Positions 1 through 12,647 are shown, counted from the stretch's first letter. The stretch is 64,000 nucleotides of DNA from Cantharellus purpuraceus (GCA_025174535.1 JALBUN010000011.1:186001-250000), one strand, 5' to 3'. Program-made: numbers and translations. The notes: generated from the sequence alone by a model not told the origin.

Positions 1-369
1 CAATCCTGTAATCACGCCAAACGAGCCAGCTCGTGGTTTCTCCGTCGACGGATCGAGTACTTCCCGTGCCAACGTCTCCCCTGTTGTAAAGTCGAGCTGA
101 TGCCTTGGCCACTACCATGCATGCATGGCACGGGGTCAGTGAGTGTGCTCGGATTGTACCATAGATATTCCCAGTACGGCTGACTTGCAAGATCGAGGTT
201 GGTAACATACATTATGCCATTATGGCAAGATCAATAGCCTAATTGAAGTCACGGGCTTGCCGATATATCGTGTCCAAAGCTCCAAATCAATCGGTTTATC
301 GTTACCTATTCAATATAATAACTAGTAATACACACAATGTCCTCGTCAACATGAATTAAAACCATCCCG
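1..369. other. Left edge, no gene supported
   Basis: Downstream flank (probably 3' UTR and spacer) of the BAG-domain gene that ends at position 370. A 66-codon open frame on the minus strand (12-212) has no recognisable motif, and no splice-consistent extension was found. It could be an exon of a gene continuing beyond the left edge, but nothing supports that. Confidence 0.4.
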
Positions 370-2534
370 TCACACCAGTTCAAAACCCTCGTCCTCCCCA
401 TCACCTCCCTTTGCATCCCGTGCTCCAGCGTCATCTTCGACCGCGACAGACGACGACGACGAATCAGGATACACGACATCAAACGACTCCATGGCCATCG
501 CGGCATCGCGCGCTGCTGGACTGCCAGACGCAGGCGCAGACACAGGTGTGACGCCATGCTCATCAGCCTCAATCTCCCCTTCTGCCACCAATGACGGCAG
601 CTCAGGTGGCGTAGCCCCCGAGTCCAACTGCGAGGATCCAGAAAGAGGACTCGGCGACGGAGCGGATGCGAAAGCCCGGGACGAACCACTGTCCTCCGAC
701 GCCGCCGCCTCGCCGGCATCAGCAGCACTGTCCAGCCGAACTTGAACAGCTTCATCCTCGTCCTCGCGCCGAGTGTCCTCGGTCGTCACACCATGTCCCT
801 GACGGTCAACGCCTTCTTCCTGAGCAGGCAAACGCCCCAAATCTCGATCGTCTTCCAACAGCGATGAAGTGTCCTCCCCGACCACATCCCGCACCGGCCA
901 TTGAGAAGCCTGTCCATCATCACCCGCATCAATGACATCAGCGGGAACCGCTTCCTTGTGTTTGTTAATCATCTCCGCCCGAGAGGGGATTATGGTCGAA
1001 ACGTCCGTCAGCGCGTCAGAATCATGACACGACGCCAACTCCGAGTCCGATACCCGAGGCTCAGCGTCAGTGGTCGTAGCACCCCCACCCTGCACAGACA
1101 GGGTCACACCAGAAGATTGCGACACAGATCCACCCGCAGGCTGCGGGGGATCAATGATCGGCGTGGTAGTAGAAGTAGCGGGAGGCGTCGCCAGTGTCCG
1201 AGGTTCAGCGTCAATCATGGTAGCATCCCCGCCCTGCGCAAACACACCCGAACCTGGAGACCGAGCCCCGGATTGACCCGCACATTGTGGTGTATTAAGG
1301 ATCGGCACGGTGGTCGAAGACGTCACTAGAGCATCCGCGCCTTCGGAAGGCGTGACAGTGGCATTTTCCTTCTTCCCCCACACGGTCGCCACACGCCGTT
1401 CCACGGTGTCCAAAGCCTCCTCCACGAGCCGCACAAATGACCGTCTCTCCTCTCTTACACGCTGGCTCCCACGACTCGAAACGGCATCAGCGAGCGTAAG
1501 CAACTTCGTCAACTCGTGGATGTACGTATGCACAGCCGCATTGGCCGGGGTGAACAGCAGCGTCGGCGTCGTATCCATATTCTCCTCTTGGTCTTGCTCC
1601 TTGAACTCGAGATGCTCGGGGAAACTGAACGTGTCCCTCAAGAACTGGAACCGGGCCCGCAGTGTCGCAATGGTAGCCACAGCATCGTTCCGCGCGGCGG
1701 CATCTGCGGAGCGAGAACGCCATCGCTGTTGAATGGTGCGTGCGGCGCGGTCGCGTGCGAGGTGGTTGCGTGGGATCTCGGCCCGACGAATTAAGGGGAC
1801 GCGAGAGGTATGTGAAACGGGCGTGGTAGGAGGAACATTGCCCGCGGGGCGAGATTGTTGAGGCTCGCGGGCAGTTTGTGTCTACAGATATGAAGATATG
1901 TCAACGATATAGATATAATGGTGAGAATGGGGACATACCGCCGCCTCGAGAGCCGTCTCTAACTTCCTTAGAAAACAAGCACTGTCATCTGGCACATTTG
2001 CTTTCTCTGCTTGCTCGGGACGAGCCTAAGATGTATTAATTAGACAGGATTCAAGCACTTGAAGTATTGAGTGTTCACCTTTTCATCCTGAGGCTTCGCC
2101 TCATCGACATTATCACGGAGAAGAGCGGCAAAAAAAGCTTCCAAGCCATCCAACGGAGTCTCTGGCTTGCTCGCAGGACGGAAGCTCGCCCTCTGCTGCC
2201 TTGCGAATGCCGGTCGTCGAACCTGCGGCACAACAACGGGTCGACGCAAGTTCTCTGCGTGAATACGTCCAAGACGGCGGCGAGTCAGTTCATTCTGGAA
2301 AGCAAGCATCTGACGCTGGCGATCCTCGGCTTGACGGAGTGCTTCCTGCTGCCGGAGACGCGCCAGAATGTGTAGTTCCTCGAGCTCGGACATGTACCGC
2401 GCACGGGCGGCTTGGGCGTCTGCGACGGCTCGCAAGTATCGCTCGCGGGCGGTGGGGACAGGAGACGCCACAATATAGGGTGCATGTGAATAGAGAGTCG
2501 GTGAGGGATATGAAGAGGCGGCGTGGGCGAACAT
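370..2534 (-). CDS. BAG-domain co-chaperone with IQ motif
   Basis: Three exons (2534-2079, 2025-1939, 1881-370) join in frame to a 684-aa protein. The start at 2534 (MFAHAASSYP) is preferred over an in-frame ATG 19 codons upstream. Residues about 20-110 form a charged helical segment rich in Ala, Arg, Glu and Gln. An IQ-type motif (TIQQRWRSR) precedes a helical block running from ATIATLRARF to AVWGKK-like sequence around VEEALDTVERRVATVWGKK, which resembles fungal BAG domains. BAG proteins bind the Hsp70 ATPase domain and promote nucleotide exchange. After the BAG block comes a roughly 330-residue acidic Ser/Thr/Ala/Asp-rich tail, probably disordered, with two imperfect 39-40-residue repeats (see repeat entry). 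The IQ motif suggests calmodulin binding, which is inference. The domain call is good; the client and location are unknown. Confidence 0.8.
1054..1317 (-). repeat. Two imperfect internal repeats in the BAG-protein tail
   Basis: Two consecutive units in the coding sequence share the pattern TT-V/T-PI-(L/I)-(N/D)-x-PQ ... VQGG-(D/G)-AT ... DAEPR, each 39-40 codons, separated by about 9 codons. The DNA copies are clearly related but diverged. Confidence 0.65.
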
Positions 2535-2787
2535 GGTCACTTTGCAAGAAGCTAGTTGTTGTTTTGGGTAAGGTGTGCGGAACGAAGACAATTACGATGG
2601 CCCGTTATATAGGCCAGAGCCAGACACTTTAGTCATGATTACTCGGAGGACGCGTCAACTTGTTCGGTAGGCTTGCTCATCCTCACTGGAATGTGATGGA
2701 AGGTTGTCGAACTTGCTAGAAAGCTGGCGTAAAAAGCACTGTCTCGGTTAACCATGACAAGGACGTGTTGCTGACCCATGCATCCAT

Positions 2788-2829
2788 GTCGGAAACAACT
2801 GCAAGGAAGTCAGAAACAACCGCAAGGAA
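2788..2829. repeat. 21-bp tandem duplication
   Basis: Two adjacent 21-bp units (2788-2808 and 2809-2829), GTCGGAAACAACTGCAAGGA-A and GTCAGAAACAACCGCAAGGA-A, differ at two positions. No function is evident; probably a local slippage duplication in the BAG/ACS spacer. Confidence 0.7.
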
Positions 2830-3570
2830 TGAAGTAGATGACATAACAGTGTCACCCCGTGGCTTACGGCTCTGCCGGGTGGAAAGCCGAACCCGACGGA
2901 GAAGGCTTTCTCGGCTTATGGAGCTGCTGGCGACACTATGTGTGGCAGATGGCAGGCGGTGCCAGGACAAGCCTTTTGGCGCGTCTAAAGTCTATCAGTC
3001 ACCCGAATATGCCAGAGGGAGCATGTCCAAGCCAATGCGCGAAGCAGGAGACGCATGCAGGGCCGGTCTCTACTACGAAACGGGCGGTAAGATATATATT
3101 TTTATTTCTCCTACCTATTTTGAGTGATCATCATTCTGGCGCTGAAGAGAGCTCAAATCAGCGACTTCCGATTTCAAGATTTGACCATGATCACCGACAT
3201 GTGCAGAGGCTGTAAAGTGCCTGTCTTGCCAGGCACTGGGGAGAGGGTCCTAGCCATGTCCTTATCCGAAGGGACTCTAGTGGATCACATACAACGGCCG
3301 ATGAGTGCACAACCTCCGTGCTTTCCCCTGTTGTGAGATGCAGCCAATGCAGTGAAAACAGCGCCTACACTTAGTCGTACCGGGCGAGCGCCGCACAGAG
3401 AGAATGTGAGCGACATTGGGGACGACGAGCAGGTGCTGATCGGGGAGAGGAGAAAATGCTAGTGCGGGACTCCGGCAGTGCTAATTCATAAAGCCTTGGC
3501 AAGGAGACAAGGCGCTAAGGCGCGGGTAGGTCACGGGTCGGCTCTCCGCTGAAACTCATGTGTGCAGGGT

Positions 3571-3580
3571 GTATATATAT
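3571..3580 (+). promoter_or_regulatory. TATA-like element upstream of acetyl-CoA synthetase
   Basis: GTATATATAT sits 39-48 bp before the ATG at 3619. The position would imply a short 5' leader. This is a sequence resemblance only. Confidence 0.35.
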
Positions 3581-3618
3581 TGTGAAACCGTAGTACCTTT
3601 CCTCTTCTTACCACCACC

Positions 3619-6369
3619 ATGGCTGAAGACCACTCTCCCTCTTTCCATCCCATCGCACCCCGTGTCAAGGGCACAGATGGCAGACCAAAGCCCCACATCG
3701 GCCCCAGCAGAGCAGACTATGAGCAGCATCACGCAAAGACCGTCGGTCCCCAGTCTGATGAATGGTGGGCAAAGGTTCGTCTGATGCACCACACCCCTGT
3801 TTCCCGTGTTCTGAGCACATACGCTGGCAGATGGCGCGCGATACCCTCTATTGGGACAAGCCCTTTGCTACAGTGCGCTCAGGCAGCTTCGAAAACGGAG
3901 ACATTGCTTGGTTCCAAGAGGGCGCTCTGAACGCATCCTACAACTGCGTCGACAGGTGGGCCTTCAAGAACCCCGACAAGGTCCGTCCGTCCACGTGTCT
4001 CCTATCTTCACACTCCTAGGCTCATGCGTGTTGCAGACTGCCATCATCTACGAAGCCGACGAGCCTGGAGAAGGATGCAACATCACGTACTCTGAGCTCC
4101 TTCGCGAGGTCTGCGCCGTCGCCAACGTTCTCAAGTCATTTGGTGTCAAAAAGGGCGACACCGTCTCCATCTACCTCCCCATGACCTGGCAGGCTGCCGC
4201 AGCCTTCCTCGCCTGCGCCCGTATCGGTGCCGTGCACTCGGTCGTCTTTGCCGGCTTCTCTGCAGAGTCTCTCCGCGATCGTGTACAAGACTGCAAGTCT
4301 CGCGTCGTTATCACCACCGATGAAGGTCGCCGGGGCGGCAAGAGCATCGCGACAAAGGCCATCGTTGACGCCGCCCTCCGCGAGTGTCCGCTCGTCGAGC
4401 ACGTCCTCGTCCTCGAAAGAACCGGCAAGACTGTCCCCTGGATAGAGGGAAGAGACAAGTGGTGGCATGAGCAGACGGCCAAGGTGCCCAAATTCTGCCC
4501 GCCTGAAATCATGTCTGCAGAGGACCCGCTTTTCATCCTCTACGTGCGTACTAACCAGTGCTTGTACACTGTATCGTTACTGATGGCTCGCTGCAGACTT
4601 CTGGGTCCACCGGCAAACCCAAGGGTGTCGTGCACACCACTGCAGGCTACCTCCTCGGAGCTGCCCTCACCGTGAAATACGTATTCGATGTCCACCCCGA
4701 GGACCGCTTCGCGTGCATGGCAGATGTGGGCTGGATCACCGGTCACACGTACGTCCATCATATCCTCTCCACTTTCTGAGCGTCTCACTATTTGGCGCAG
4801 CTATATTATCTATGGCCCGCTCGCCAACGGCGTCACCACGACCGTATTCGAGTCAACCCCCGTATACCCCACACCCTCGCGATACTGGCAGGCAGTGCAG
4901 ACACACAAATTCACGCACTTTTACAGCGCGCCTACCGCCATCCGCTTGCTCCGCCGACTAGGCCACCAGCACGTCGAAGGGTACAATCTCGACTCCTTGC
5001 GTGTCCTCGGAAGCGTTGGCGAGCCCATTAATCCCGAGGCGTGGCATTGGTATAATGAACACGTTGGGAGGAAGCAGTGTGCCATCGTCGACACGTTCTG
5101 GTGAGACAATTTAGTGTTTTCGCCATGTTCCCCTCATCGACGTGGATGCTGCCACAGGCAAACAGAAACAGGGTCCATTGTCGTGACGCCGTTCCCCGGC
5201 GCGATCGAGACAAAGCCGGGATCGGCGACAGTGCCCTTCTTTGGTATCCAGCCGGCCATCTTGGATCCGACGACTGGGAAGGTATGTGCATGCTGTTGTA
5301 GGTGATCGGGACTCGGATCGTAATCCTTTGTTTGCTAGGAATTGGAAGGTAATGGAGTGGAGGGTGTTTTGGTGATCAAGCAGCCTTGGCCTTCGATCGC
5401 CAGGTCCGTATACAATGACCACAAGAGGTGCGTAAATTGGTTGCGCCGTGTCTCCAATCCGTTCTGATGATCGACGCGTCCAGATACCTTGAGACATATA
5501 TGAAGGTCAGAAGATGCCAGTCGACCGTGGCTGATCTCTTGAACTCACTTTGCAATAGCCATACCCCGGTGTCTTCTACACGGGAGACGGTGCTGCACGT
5601 GATCAGGATGGATATATCTGGATCAAAGGCCGTGTGGACGGTGCGTAACCGTCGGCCTTCGCACCGTCTTCCTATATTAATTCTTGTCCTCCCCCCGGCT
5701 CATCCCAAAAAGACGTAATCAACGTTTCTGGCCACCGTCTCTCCACCGCAGAGATCGAGTCTGCGCTTATCTTGCACCCCGGCGTTGCAGAAACTGCTGG
5801 TAAGCACCGTTTTCGTGCAGCCGTGACTTGCGGAGGGGCCTTTTGCTACGTGCTTGCTCACTTGCGTTCTTGTTCCCACGGTGTAGTTATTGGGACAGCA
5901 GACGAGCTGACTGGCCAGGCCGTCCATGCGTTTGTCACACTCAAACCGTACGTCATTCCACCACCACCGTCACCCGGAACTGACCTGCTGACGCTCACTC
6001 AATCGTCGTTTCATCGGTTGCAGCGAGTTCAACTATGACCGCGACAACGAGTCCGCGCTCGCCAAGGAGTTGACGCTTCAAGTGCGCAAGGTGATCGGGC
6101 CGTTTGCGGCACCCAAGAAGATTCACATTGTCAGTGACCTTCCCAAGACGCGCAGCGGCAAGGTAAGCCAGCCCCAGCACCCTCACCCCTTTTTTATCGC
6201 GCGGTTGCCTGCTTGGATTGCGTGAATGCTGATAATTCGTTTGGCGGAATAGATCATGCGCCGTATCATGCGGAAGATCGTCGCGGGCGAGGGTGACCAG
6301 CTCGGAGACTTGAGTACGCTTGCCGACCCGTCTGTCGTGGACCAGCTCAAAGCCAAGGTGGTCGTTTAA
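3619..6369 (+). CDS. ACS1: Acetyl-CoA synthetase (AMP-forming)
   Basis: Activates acetate with ATP and CoA to acetyl-CoA via acetyl-adenylate, feeding lipid synthesis, the glyoxylate cycle and histone acetylation. Thirteen exons (3619-3774, 3831-3980, 4037-4543, 4597-4748, 4801-5100, 5158-5281, 5339-5427, 5484-5505, 5559-5640, 5713-5799, 5887-5947, 6024-6162, 6253-6369) give 661 aa, the usual length. The family hallmarks are present: an N-terminal cap domain, the P-loop [11 protein letters not shown], a WITGHTY segment, DTFWQTETG, YTGDGA and, near the C terminus, PKTRSGKIMRR, whose Lys is the conserved adenylation and acetylation-regulated residue. Exon 8 is only 22 nt. The gene converges with the PDK1-type gene; the stop codons are 495 bp apart. 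No peroxisomal or mitochondrial signal is evident, so a cytosolic/nuclear location is likely. Confidence 0.96.
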
Positions 6370-6863
6370 AAAAAAAACAAGACCTGGGCTTGTTTTGCAA
6401 TCGGGCTTTCAATTTGCACTTTTTTCCCCTCTTTTTTCATGATCTCGAGGGGGTGCGTGCCCGTGAACCCCGTTATAAAGGCAGGCAGGTAGACAAGTAG
6501 CCCTGGACGTTTTCTCTTTGGAGGTGTTTGTTCTTCTTCTAGTGTACTAATTGCCACATGTCATATTTGGAAAAGTCTATTCCCCAAATGATAACGTTAG
6601 ATATATAGCAGATGGACGGACAACTTGAGAGCACGACGGCTTTTGCATTAAGAGACGAATATCCAAAGGCAGTATTGATGGGGTATCCTCAAGATGCAAC
6701 GCACATGGTATTAGCAGATGCAATGAGAGCGGTAGTGTACACTGATTTAGTCCAACCTCCAACGTTGAGAAATAATAATATGCGTGAAAACCTGACAATG
6801 GACCATCACTGTAAAAGAAAAGCGTGCAGAGATGCCTAACGGTTATAAACCACCACGATTCGA
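6370..6863. other. Convergent 3' spacer between ACS and PDK1 genes
   Basis: 494 bp shared by two converging genes, with A- and T-rich runs right after the ACS stop, as expected of 3' UTRs. The short open frames here show no motif. Confidence 0.5.
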
Positions 6864-9210
6864 TTAGGAGGGTGGTGAAGACGTCACGAGTGCTTGAATC
6901 TCTTTCACCCAACGGCTCGCCTCAGCCTTATTGGGCATCGTGAACACATGGCACTTCCCAGGCTAGCGAACAAAAAAGAAAAAGAAAAAGAAGAAAACGT
7001 CATGCAATCAATACAAGACGAGGTGAGAGGATAACCGAGCAGAACGCACCGTATCCAGCGCAAAAGCACGCTCCCCCCGGATATTAGCGCCCACGATCTG
7101 GTTTCTCGGCTGAAGATCCGTCACGACGCCGCCGATAGGAAGCGTCAACACATCCTTGACAATCAAGCGATGCGACGTGGCACGAGTCAAAGTGGCCGTG
7201 TTGTTCTTCTGGTGCTTGACGCATAAGACGCGGGGGAGCGAGGTGAGAACGAGGAGCCGGTGTTGGGTCTTTTGGATAAGACGGTGGCGGGAGCGCATCT
7301 CTACTTGTGTTACTAAATGAACGGTCTCGGAGGGTATCAAGATGGAAGACCTGGGAAAAAGGATCGTGAAGCAGGCTGTATGAATAAATAGAGTGCGATA
7401 CGAACCATGAATCTATGCTGCCTAAAAGATTGTTGTCGCTCGTAGGGGAGCGGGAGGTGACATCCAGATTGGGAGTCCGATCGTGAGCTGTGGTACTAGG
7501 AAGAGGAGATGCTGTAGGTGAAGTAGGGGTGGGATTGGACCGTAAAGGCGATACGCGTGATTCTCCGTTTGTCGTAGACGGATAAGCTAAAACGTCCTCA
7601 GCATGCTCTTCTTGATTCTGTCCATCAAGTGCATCACCATCCGCCACCAGACTGAAGTCTTTGACAAAGCCTCCCCACGAAAACAAAGCGTTCTCTTCCG
7701 GCCTCTCACGTGGAGTGACCCGGACTAACCCAGGTTCGATTGTCACAGGTGGGTCAGACCATAAGGTGTCCCAGTTGATATATGATGTTGGGTGAGCCTC
7801 TGAAGTTGAAGATCTGTGACCAACAAAAAAGCAATGTTCACGCAATTCAGACGGTGAGGACTTGGAAGGAACTCCTAGACGGTCTGACGGGTTCAAAACC
7901 TGTGAAAGCATCAATAGAAAAATTGCTTGGGTCACGACAGACTACCCACAAGGAGCCGTTGCACCAAATCTCGCGCATCTGAGTCAAAACCTTCCAAGAA
8001 GCTGTAGTCTAATGCCTCAATCTTTTTGAAACTGAGGTAGTCGTTGAGAGCTAAGAATGGAGATTGTCCAACCATGAGGAAATACAAGATGCATCCGATT
8101 GCCCAAATATCGGAGCTATTGTGTAGACCAGATAAGATCAGCCAAGAGCGACCACAAGCTCAAGAGGAATAAACCTTTGACTGGTAGTTTTTGAACCCGA
8201 AAGCAGCTCTGGTGAGACATAAGCTGCAGTCCCGACAAACGTGCTTGTCCGCGGTGCTGCCAAGACAAATAAATTCATGACCACATATGATTCTAACCCA
8301 CTCACAAAGATCAAGGTCTTTAGAAATGTACGCCGAGCCAAAATCGGCTAGCTTTACTCGCATGTCGTGGTCGAGCAGAATGTTTTCCGGCTTCAAATCC
8401 CGATGAAGTATCCCTTTACCGTGCATCCACTGCACGGTGTCGACGACCTGCGCGGTGTAATATCGTGCGCAAGACAACGACAACGAGCCGGTTTTCTTCA
8501 CAAGTTCTCTGAGATCACCATTAGGTGCCAACGACAGAACTAAATCTACGATCATGTTCAACGTCCCAGCTATAGAACACAATGAATATGACGCACAAAG
8601 TGACGTAGAATCATGGAAAGCAGAGTAGAGTCGGACTATCCCAGGATGGTTTCCGGAACTGAGTATGGCTAAAGCATTCTTTTCGACAACAGCATATTGT
8701 GTCATCTTTTCTTTCACGAGCTGCGCCTTGTTTAGAACCTTGATGGCATATCGCTTCGACGTAGGTGGGTGTACAACTTCGACGACCTGGGAAACTGATG
8801 CATGAGGGACACGAATAGTGCGGTGTTACAAGACCAAAATGTACAGTGGACCAAGAACCCCCGCCGAGTTCCTCGCCAAATTCAAAGTCATTTGGAGAAG
8901 ACATGCGATGGCGCACTCCTATTGACGGGTCGGGTGATGGTGTGGTCTTCGCCGGGGGCGCCTGTTCCGTTAAGAGATCTGTAGAGCCTCGACGAAAATG
9001 TCGGGATAGCCAAGGAGGAGGTCGTGATAGGGATCCATAACTTGGAGAAGAAGAACCCGATCCCGATGCAGCATAGTTGCGGACTGGCACCGGGGCCTTC
9101 AGTATGGATGAAGAAGAGGAAGAAGAGGATATAACAGAGGTTTCGCGAGACAGGGCGGATTCGGGATTCGATTCGAGATCTGAAGATGGCGAGCTAACTG
9201 ATGCCGACAT
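6864..9210 (-). CDS. PDK1/Pkh-type AGC protein kinase with C-terminal PH domain
   Basis: Eight exons (9210-8830, 8786-8597, 8545-8306, 8256-8175, 8115-7950, 7899-7406, 7350-7050, 6962-6864) give 650 aa. A Ser-rich N terminus of about 110 residues precedes the kinase domain: glycine loop GEELGGGSWSTV, catalytic Lys in YAIKVL, LAPNGDL hinge, HRDLKPEN catalytic loop, DFGSA metal site, TSTFVGTAAYVSPE activation segment, and an end at VLNPSDRLG. A linker leads to a PH-like fold at the C terminus (HRLLVLTSLPRVLCV to SRWVKEIQALV). PDK1/Pkh kinases phosphorylate the activation loop of other AGC kinases (PKA, Akt/Sch9, Ypk); fungal ones respond to sphingoid bases. The intron at 8829-8787 is only 43 bp. 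All catalytic residues are intact. Confidence 0.93.
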
Positions 9211-10777
9211 GTGTCCGTCTTGAATTATGGAAAACTAGTCTAGTCAGCCAATGGAATGCATTCAACACGAGTTCAGGGAGGACTTTATCAAGCCTCTAAC
9301 CAGACCGCTTGATAGCAGCCCTTTGTGGGGCCCTGTGGTCAGCTTACGTGTCCGCTTCTACATAAGATTCTGGTGGCAACTCCTCGAACATTTCAAACTG
9401 CCACCATGATTGAGAGGAAGCTTCGGGATCCACGGAGCTCCCTGTAGACCAGACTGACTAGCACCGGCGCTCACTGTCTTCAAGTTGCCCTAATGCTCAG
9501 GTTGGTCGATTTATCGAAGATTCACAACCTCATGTCAATAGGTAGCTCTAGAAGTTACAGTCAGTCCAGGTGGCCATCCGTAAATAGTCGGTCGAACAAC
9601 AGGTACCTCATGCCTCGTTTGACTCCACCTGGACTATTTCCCAACCCACTTCTTCCTCATCGACCATCACGGGATGTGGCAATGGAGCAACACTGTCCGT
9701 CCACACGCAAACTCGGCTATCCAAGCTCAAGAACACTCGTGGCATTAGCATACTTGCCAAGCTTATGGCCCGATTACCTTATATCGAATCTACCCCTCGT
9801 GAGAGGTTCAGCCTTGGATACGAAATTCCCGCCAAGCTCAATGGGCAAATGATGCTTACATGTCCCTAATAAGATCTCGTCCCAGGCAACCTCTCAGCGG
9901 AATCATCTCAAACTTATACCTGCGAAATCGTCACTAGTCCTTGTGATCCCTGGTGATATATCGAAAAGACCATCGGTGCGCGAATTTCTAGCTTCAAGCC
10001 TTTTGATTCTTACTGCAAGCCGTCAACACACTTGGCGCTACTTCAAAAATCACACTCGCGGCTGCTATAATCATGCTTCCTTGCCCCATAAAACACCCTG
10101 AGAGATTGAGGCACGACATAATATCCAACTGATGGCAGGGTCCTTCATTTGGCAGTGCTGTGTGACAGGATTCAGGTAGCAACTCGCTCGGTTAGATGCG
10201 GTTCACAAGTGAATTGCGAGGCAAGTACACGGTGTGAGTACGAAAGCAGCGTATGGTTGAGTCTTAAACCTCTTAAGAAAACTTCTCTATGATTACTAAT
10301 GCTATTATGTAACGCCACAGCCCGCCGGCGGGAAGACCGACTTGATAGTACAGCTAGGCGGCGGTTGCGTTCGTATCCTCTACGGAAGGCGTCCTCGACT
10401 TCAGTTTCTGTCACTGTGTGCAGTGGGATTTCTAATGAAAACTGGAACCCGGCACTTGACATCCCATGCGCAGGCAAAGGTTCTTGTCGTCCGTTCAGCA
10501 ACGTTTTGTCTCGCAAGAATATAAGCAAGCCATACTGCGCGTCACGTGACCGCGTTCGAGACGCGTTCGGCAACATTGGGCATGGTTTCATGCGATTCAC
10601 GGTCATACACCCTATATACACGTGAGAATATTATACAGCAGTATTGAATATTACATTCAATGCCCCACTGTCCACACTCGTCGCGCTGGCGAGTATCGCA
10701 GTCAAATGCCAAAGCTGCTAACAGTGTCTGGATGACACCAAAACCCAACCAGCACACAGAATTTTAAACCTTGACAT
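9211..10777. other. Gene-poor stretch with unsupported open frames
   Basis: About 1.6 kb between the PDK1 gene start and the stop of the next minus-strand gene. Frames at 9493-9852 (+, 119 codons) and 10172-10621 (-, 149 codons) lack family motifs, convincing splice sites and coding-like composition. I find no RNA gene or repeat. Confidence 0.45.
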
Positions 10778-12647
10778 CTATGGCTGTGATTCACCCAAAT
10801 GCTTACAGACCCAGCCCTCAGTGCTAGGCACCAACATCACCTTGCTCCTGATCTCCGATGACGACAATACCCCCCCTGCATCACCCTCGCTCGCCTGCGC
10901 CTTCTTCTCCCGAAACCTCCCCGTCACAATATCACGCACGTCATCCAAACAAAGTCCACGTCCCGATCCTAGTATATCGGGCTCGCCAATGTATGTCGTC
11001 TCCCCGGTGTTGAGACCAGCAACGGCGACCATACGGTTGTAGATGATATTCTCTGCCTCCACGTCTGCCTTCTTTCTGGCAATACTCGATAACAAGAGCT
11101 TCGCCTTGAGCTTCTTCTCTGCGTCTTCCCGAACCCACTGCTCAAGTCGTCCCCGTACACGTTTCCCCGTTGCACCGGGAATAATCTTGAAGGAAGATGA
11201 CTGCAGCTTCATGGGGTTCAGGGAAACTGTATGCGACGAACGGGGATAAGTCTCTGGTGTGAAAAGAGAAATACGTGGGGTAGGAAGAACAGTCTTGACA
11301 GTGCTGAACCAATGAGCGGAATCGGTGAGCATTGGAACCGCAACGACTGTCGTCGGCGCTCGTCGTACAACTTCTTTGCGTCCATTTACTTCATCTGAGC
11401 CATCAGAGGACCCTCCCAAGTCCATCGCCGGGACATCAGAAGAGCTTTCTGGTGTGATTGGAAGAGCCATGGGTGATCCTAGTGATTCGTCGTCGTCGTC
11501 ATAGTCTGACCACCGCTTCGTAAGAACAATGGGTGATCTGAAGGGATCTTTGGTTAGCAGCGAACCGGACGCCGCTACGTCAGATGGTGGCTCCTCCCTG
11601 TCGAACCCACGGGGTGGTGTCTGGGGAGGAGAGGGCGGTACTTCTATGCGACGTGCAACCCACTCCAGCTGCTTCACATTACCGGGGTTGTTTGAGTCGA
11701 AAACGAATTGTTCAACCCTAGACTCAGTGAATGAGGTGAATTATCTAGGAGATGATGGAGGAAGACCTCTACCTAGTAATGTCGTTGCGGAATATCCCGT
11801 AACACGTCCTAAGAAACACGCACGTGTCTCTGAGAGCAATGCAGGATAACTTATCTCCAGAGGCCATGCAAAGCGTGAAGATCGGATACCAAACCATCAG
11901 ACCCAACGCACCCCACGAATCGTCAGTAAACGCCCCCGTCCGCCCATGCGGCACCGGCTGTGCAAACCTGAACATGGTTACTTTGCTCTCTCCGTCGCCA
12001 TCTATCTGGTTACCCTCCTCGGGAGACTCTTCCTTTGCTTCCAAAAGGAACCTATTGACAGGAACGTAGGATGCAGTGCCCATGGCCACCGACAAGGAAG
12101 GTAAAGGGACGTTGTTCATCCCGAGATGGTACAATCGCTGTGCATGACAGATCCGATTTGGATAAGATTCCCGTCCCATGGCTTGTCGAAGGCTTGTTAA
12201 CGCCTCGAGAAAGCTGTCAGATCCGAACTAAGAATGGAGCCAAGGGTACATAGCAGGTAGCGTCACACCTTTGAGAGGGATGTGCAAGCAGCTTTCCGCG
12301 GATATTAAACATTTGAAAATCACGCGCTTGCATTGCCTTGTCGTGAAATTGCTCCACCTAATGCAAATGTCTTGGGGTGAGCCGTAGAAAAGATGAATAT
12401 TGCGCTACCAAGTACCATTCGTGCATCGAGCTCATCGTGACGGCGCTCCGCCCTCTCTGCGGCCTTCTGTTCCTCATTCGCTTTATCGATTTTCTTCGCA
12501 AGCTACGTCGCGCATGCATATGAGTCACGAAGTTGCCAGCGCCACAGTCAAAATCGTTGTGGAGACACCCACCTTTTTCTTCTGCGCGGCCTTCTTCTTC
12601 TTCTGACTCTTGGACAACCTGGCCAGCGGATCTCCCTGCTCACTCAT
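10778..12647 (-). CDS. Uncharacterised protein, lysine-rich N terminus
   Basis: Not recognised. Five exons (12647-12573, 12502-12416, 12357-12269, 12213-11824, 11717-10778) join with consistent phases to 526 aa, which supports a real gene. The first 55 residues are a charged helical block (KSQKKKKAAQKKK then LAKKIDKANEEQKAAERAERR), reminiscent of a nucleolar or nuclear localisation segment. A middle region holds a short hydrophobic patch (LGLMVWYPIFTLCM). The C-terminal half contains Ser/Pro/Asp-rich disordered sequence, then a predicted helical segment (RLEQWVREDAEKKLKAKLLL) followed by KKADVEAENIIYNRMVAVAG. The fourth intron (11823-11718, 106 bp) is longer than usual and could hide a further exon, so the joint around residue 214 is the least certain. 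Confidence 0.6.

Larger units (their letters stand above)
2535..3618. other. Divergent intergenic region between BAG gene and ACS
   Basis: About 1.1 kb between the two divergent start codons. Open frames on both strands are short and carry no family signature. A 21-bp direct repeat lies at 2788-2829. A TATA-like run (GTATATATAT, 3571-3580) lies about 40-48 bp upstream of the acetyl-CoA synthetase ATG. I see no other supportable element. Confidence 0.5.

Noticed and set aside
306..755. Arg-rich 149-codon minus frame
   Set aside because: Shadow frame of the BAG-protein coding sequence.
7720..7760. GGTTCGATT resembling a tRNA B box
   Set aside because: Lies within the PDK1 coding exon and no cloverleaf or matching A box is present.
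9493..9852. 119-codon plus-strand open frame
   Set aside because: No motif, no neighbouring splice-consistent exons, composition like non-coding DNA.
10172..10621. 149-codon minus-strand open frame
   Set aside because: No recognisable domain and start at a non-standard context; I could not link it to other exons.
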